Shown here: piece by piece, positions 62,328 to 64,000 of the stretch | Layout: each line of letters opens with the position of its first letter | Position numbering within the stretch: position 1 is the stretch's first letter | NCBI GenBank assembly: GCA_964035575.1 | Contig: OZ037850.1 | Location: forward strand, 1,570,501-1,634,500 | Reading direction: 5' to 3' | DNA length: 64,000 bases | Source: Rhynchopus sp. YZ270_cl-10 | Taxonomy: Eukaryota; Euglenozoa; Diplonemea; Diplonemida; Diplonemidae | Made by a program: the position numbers and the translations under genes | The notes under the pieces: generated by a model | What the model saw: only the letters and a program-made list of their open reading frames with translations | The model's database searches: none | What the model was told of the DNA's origin: nothing

Positions 62328-62372
62328 TCACTGCCTGCGTCCGTAGAGACGTTTTCACTATCATTTTTTGCT
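62328..62372 (+). repeat. Hairpin repeat family B (diverged)
   Basis: CACTGCCTGCGTCCGTAGAG, ACGTTTTCACTATCA, then a T-run. The outer stem is weak. Confidence 0.4.
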
Positions 62373-62637
62373 GTATCTGGGTGGTCGTATACGATTCTAC
62401 CCCGCGCCACCCAGAAACAGAACTGTGTCCTTGCATATTCTCACAACCCTGTTTTGGGTTCCTTGTTTATTTCGTTTCTTCTTCTTTTTGTGCGTTTTTT
62501 TCTGTTATGCACATTTTGTGTATTTTTGTTTAGGTGAGTCTGAGAAAGCCAGATTTGTATGCAGACATACAACTCAACGCATCGCAGCGAAGACATTCAC
62601 CACAACAGACAATCTGAAAACTACATATTTTTTCTCG

Positions 62638-62670
62638 AGATGTTATGCACGAAGCATAGGATCTTTCACG
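62638..62670 (+). repeat. Hairpin repeat family A (variant stem)
   Basis: GAGATGT, stem TATGC (62644-62648), loop ACGAA, stem GCATA (62654-62658), then GGATCTTTCAC and a T-run. Perfect stem with a base pair different from the TAAGC/GCTTA form on both sides. Confidence 0.55.
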
Positions 62671-62752
62671 TTTTTTTCTTTTTTTTTTGACAATTTCTCA
62701 AGTTTATCGACAAAAGCGAGTGTTATTTTCTTTTCCCCCCTAATTTTTTTCA

Positions 62753-62790
62753 AGATGTCTAAGCACGAAGTTTAGGATCTGTCCCTTAAT
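62753..62790 (+). repeat. Hairpin repeat family A
   Basis: AGATGTC, stem TAAGC (62760-62764), loop ACGAA, stem GTTTA (62770-62774, one G-U pair), then GGATCTGTCCCTT. Confidence 0.55.
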
Positions 62791-63399
62791 AATTTTCTCT
62801 TATTTTCTGATATCTATTTTGTGTCACAAAAGTGGCTACGTGCTACGCACGAACAGTTATCCCCAAACCCCCCTTTCGGAGATTGGACCATTCTAGCGAG
62901 TATCGTGTGTTGTTCTTTTAAATATATGTACCGTGTTCATAGATATGTTTGGACCGGAAAATATTTGGGTTATTTCTGAAATAATTGGATATTCTCTTGT
63001 AAATAGGAAATCAACCAGTAACTGAGTAACTCCCCAAAACGACAAGAGTCTTACGACCATCTTGGCTCATGACTAAGAGAGGCACAACCCTGTCGCAACG
63101 TGTGCTGTTCTGCCAATCTGTCACATGCCTCACCTCTTTGTGCTAGAAGTTTTCCACTTTCTACATTGTGATGACGGTGCCACATGCCCCTGCAAAAAAT
63201 ATTCTGAACATCACCCAAAGTTCAAAACGTTTGCGTTGAACAGTTGTCTTGCAAATGTTTGAACGAAGATATTTTTTTTTTCTGCTGGGTCACTAACTAC
63301 AACGTTTCTCTGTGTGTAAGCGTGAACGAATATTAAAAAACAAAAAAAAAAAAAATGTGTCTAAACGAAAAATGCCCCTGATAAACAGGGCCGGGTTTC

Positions 63400-63478
63400 A
63401 GATCCAACTCCAGAAACACTGGAAGCACATCCATCGGGGTGTGTGTCTCCACTAATATAAACCAAGTTTTCAAAAAAC
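63400..63478 (+). repeat. Repeat family E (diverged, longer)
   Basis: The first half reads ACTCCAGAAACACTGGA, a hairpin. The second half reads GTGTGTCTCCACTAATATAA, then ACCAAGTTTTCAAAAAAC, matching 41680-41712. Confidence 0.45.
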
Positions 63479-63579
63479 GAAACAATAAAACAAAACACAC
63501 CAACGTTCCAACGAATGAGGCTTCAGTGCTCTCATGCGTGACAGTGAAATAGGGGTTTTTTTTTAAAGGATTGTGACCA

Positions 63580-63617
63580 AGGTGACTAATCTCTGTGAGG
63601 TTTAGTTTCATAAAAGC
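63580..63617 (+). repeat. Hairpin repeat family A
   Basis: AGGTGAC, TAATC, loop TCTGTGAG, GTTTA, then GTTTCATAAAAGC and a T-run. One mismatch in the stem. Confidence 0.5.
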
Positions 63618-63704
63618 TTTTTTTCAACCTACCTTCCTTCACCCCCCCTGTAAGGGCAACCGTAGGTGAAGTAAGGTATAGTATTGAAATCGATGTGGGG
63701 GGGG

Positions 63705-63880
63705 AGTAAAGGGTCAATTTTACAAAACCAGATTTTGAGGAAAATTTTGGCCAAAAATGGGCCCCACGTATAAGCAACCGGGCTCATATTTCTCAAAATT
63801 TAAGTGGTCAAAAAATTGTCCAATTTTCGAGATTGACCCCACCACTGCACGGGCGGAGCCCAAAAATGCAAATAAGGACC
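63705..63880 (-). repeat. 160-180-bp dispersed repeat, copy 2 (inverted)
   Basis: Reads GATTTTGAGGAAAATTTTGG, GGGCTCATATTTCTCAAAAT, AAGTGGTCAAAAAATTG and CCCCACCACTGCACGGGC. It is the reverse complement of 32175-32335 with small changes. Confidence 0.65.
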
Positions 63881-64000
63881 CTTTTTAATTTGTTCTCTTG
63901 AAATATGTCATTTCATATGTTCGCGAAAAAAAATATGACTGATCCTACAAGGGTTGAAGGAAGGTGGTTGAAAATTACAATAACAACAAGAACAAGTAAT

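Larger units (their letters stand above)
62084..64000. other. Gene-free right end of the window
   Basis: No supported gene. It holds a family B-like hairpin (62328-62372), family A members (62638-62670, 62753-62790, 63580-63617), a family E half (63400-63478) and the inverted copy of the 160-180-bp repeat (63705-63880). Confidence 0.5.

Overview
The window is nuclear DNA from a single-celled eukaryote. It has spliced genes with short introns (about 46 to 267 bases, mostly GTATG...CAG), a full-length beta-tubulin, a eukaryotic selenocysteine elongation factor (eEFSec), a Golgi-type nucleotide-sugar transporter, CIB-like calcium sensors and receptor-type cyclase-like proteins. TAA, TAG and TGA all serve as stops, so the code looks standard, although eEFSec means some TGA codons could be read as selenocysteine elsewhere. 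The mix would suit a free-living or microaerophilic flagellate (a metamonad such as a fornicate is one guess), but the lineage cannot be fixed from the sequence. Every protein gene I can support (19, including one 5'-partial) lies on the + strand.

Layout. 0-8.3 kb: the 3' part of an unknown gene, then two paralogous secreted or membrane cysteine-repeat proteins that flank beta-tubulin. 8.3-11.7 kb: gene-free, with small hairpin repeats and a palindromic insertion. 11.7-27.9 kb: a four-exon coiled-coil gene; three copies of one small EF-hand-like gene that are identical in protein; a secreted phospholipase C-like enzyme; a tandem pair of PB1 / Cys-rich / UBA proteins with the layout of selective-autophagy receptors (p62/NBR1 type); a five-exon coiled-coil gene; and an SLC35A-type transporter. 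27.9-38.1 kb: a repeat-rich block with a hAT transposase remnant, CGATCG palindrome arrays, degenerate satellites and nested inverted repeats. 38.1-52.5 kb: an acetolactate-synthase-like ThDP enzyme (5 exons), eEFSec, a single-pass membrane protein (4 exons), a CIB-like EF-hand protein, and two adjacent membrane cyclase-like proteins whose catalytic residues look lost. 52.5-60.6 kb: a second repeat block with a TA-flanked MITE, a TTA-flanked Harbinger-like element carrying about 59 heptamers, a 9-mer array, an 8-mer array, and a 1.27-kb palindrome with 590-bp arms. 60.7-62.1 kb: a spliced pseudokinase. The last 1.9 kb is non-coding.

Working together. The genes do not form one pathway, but themes recur: calcium and cyclic-nucleotide-type signalling (EF-hands, cyclase relatives, pseudokinase), secretion and surface (cysteine-repeat proteins, phospholipase, sugar transporter), and autophagy-type adaptors. 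The least explained signal is a set of short structured repeats in the gaps between genes, and twice in introns, whose stems show compensatory base changes.
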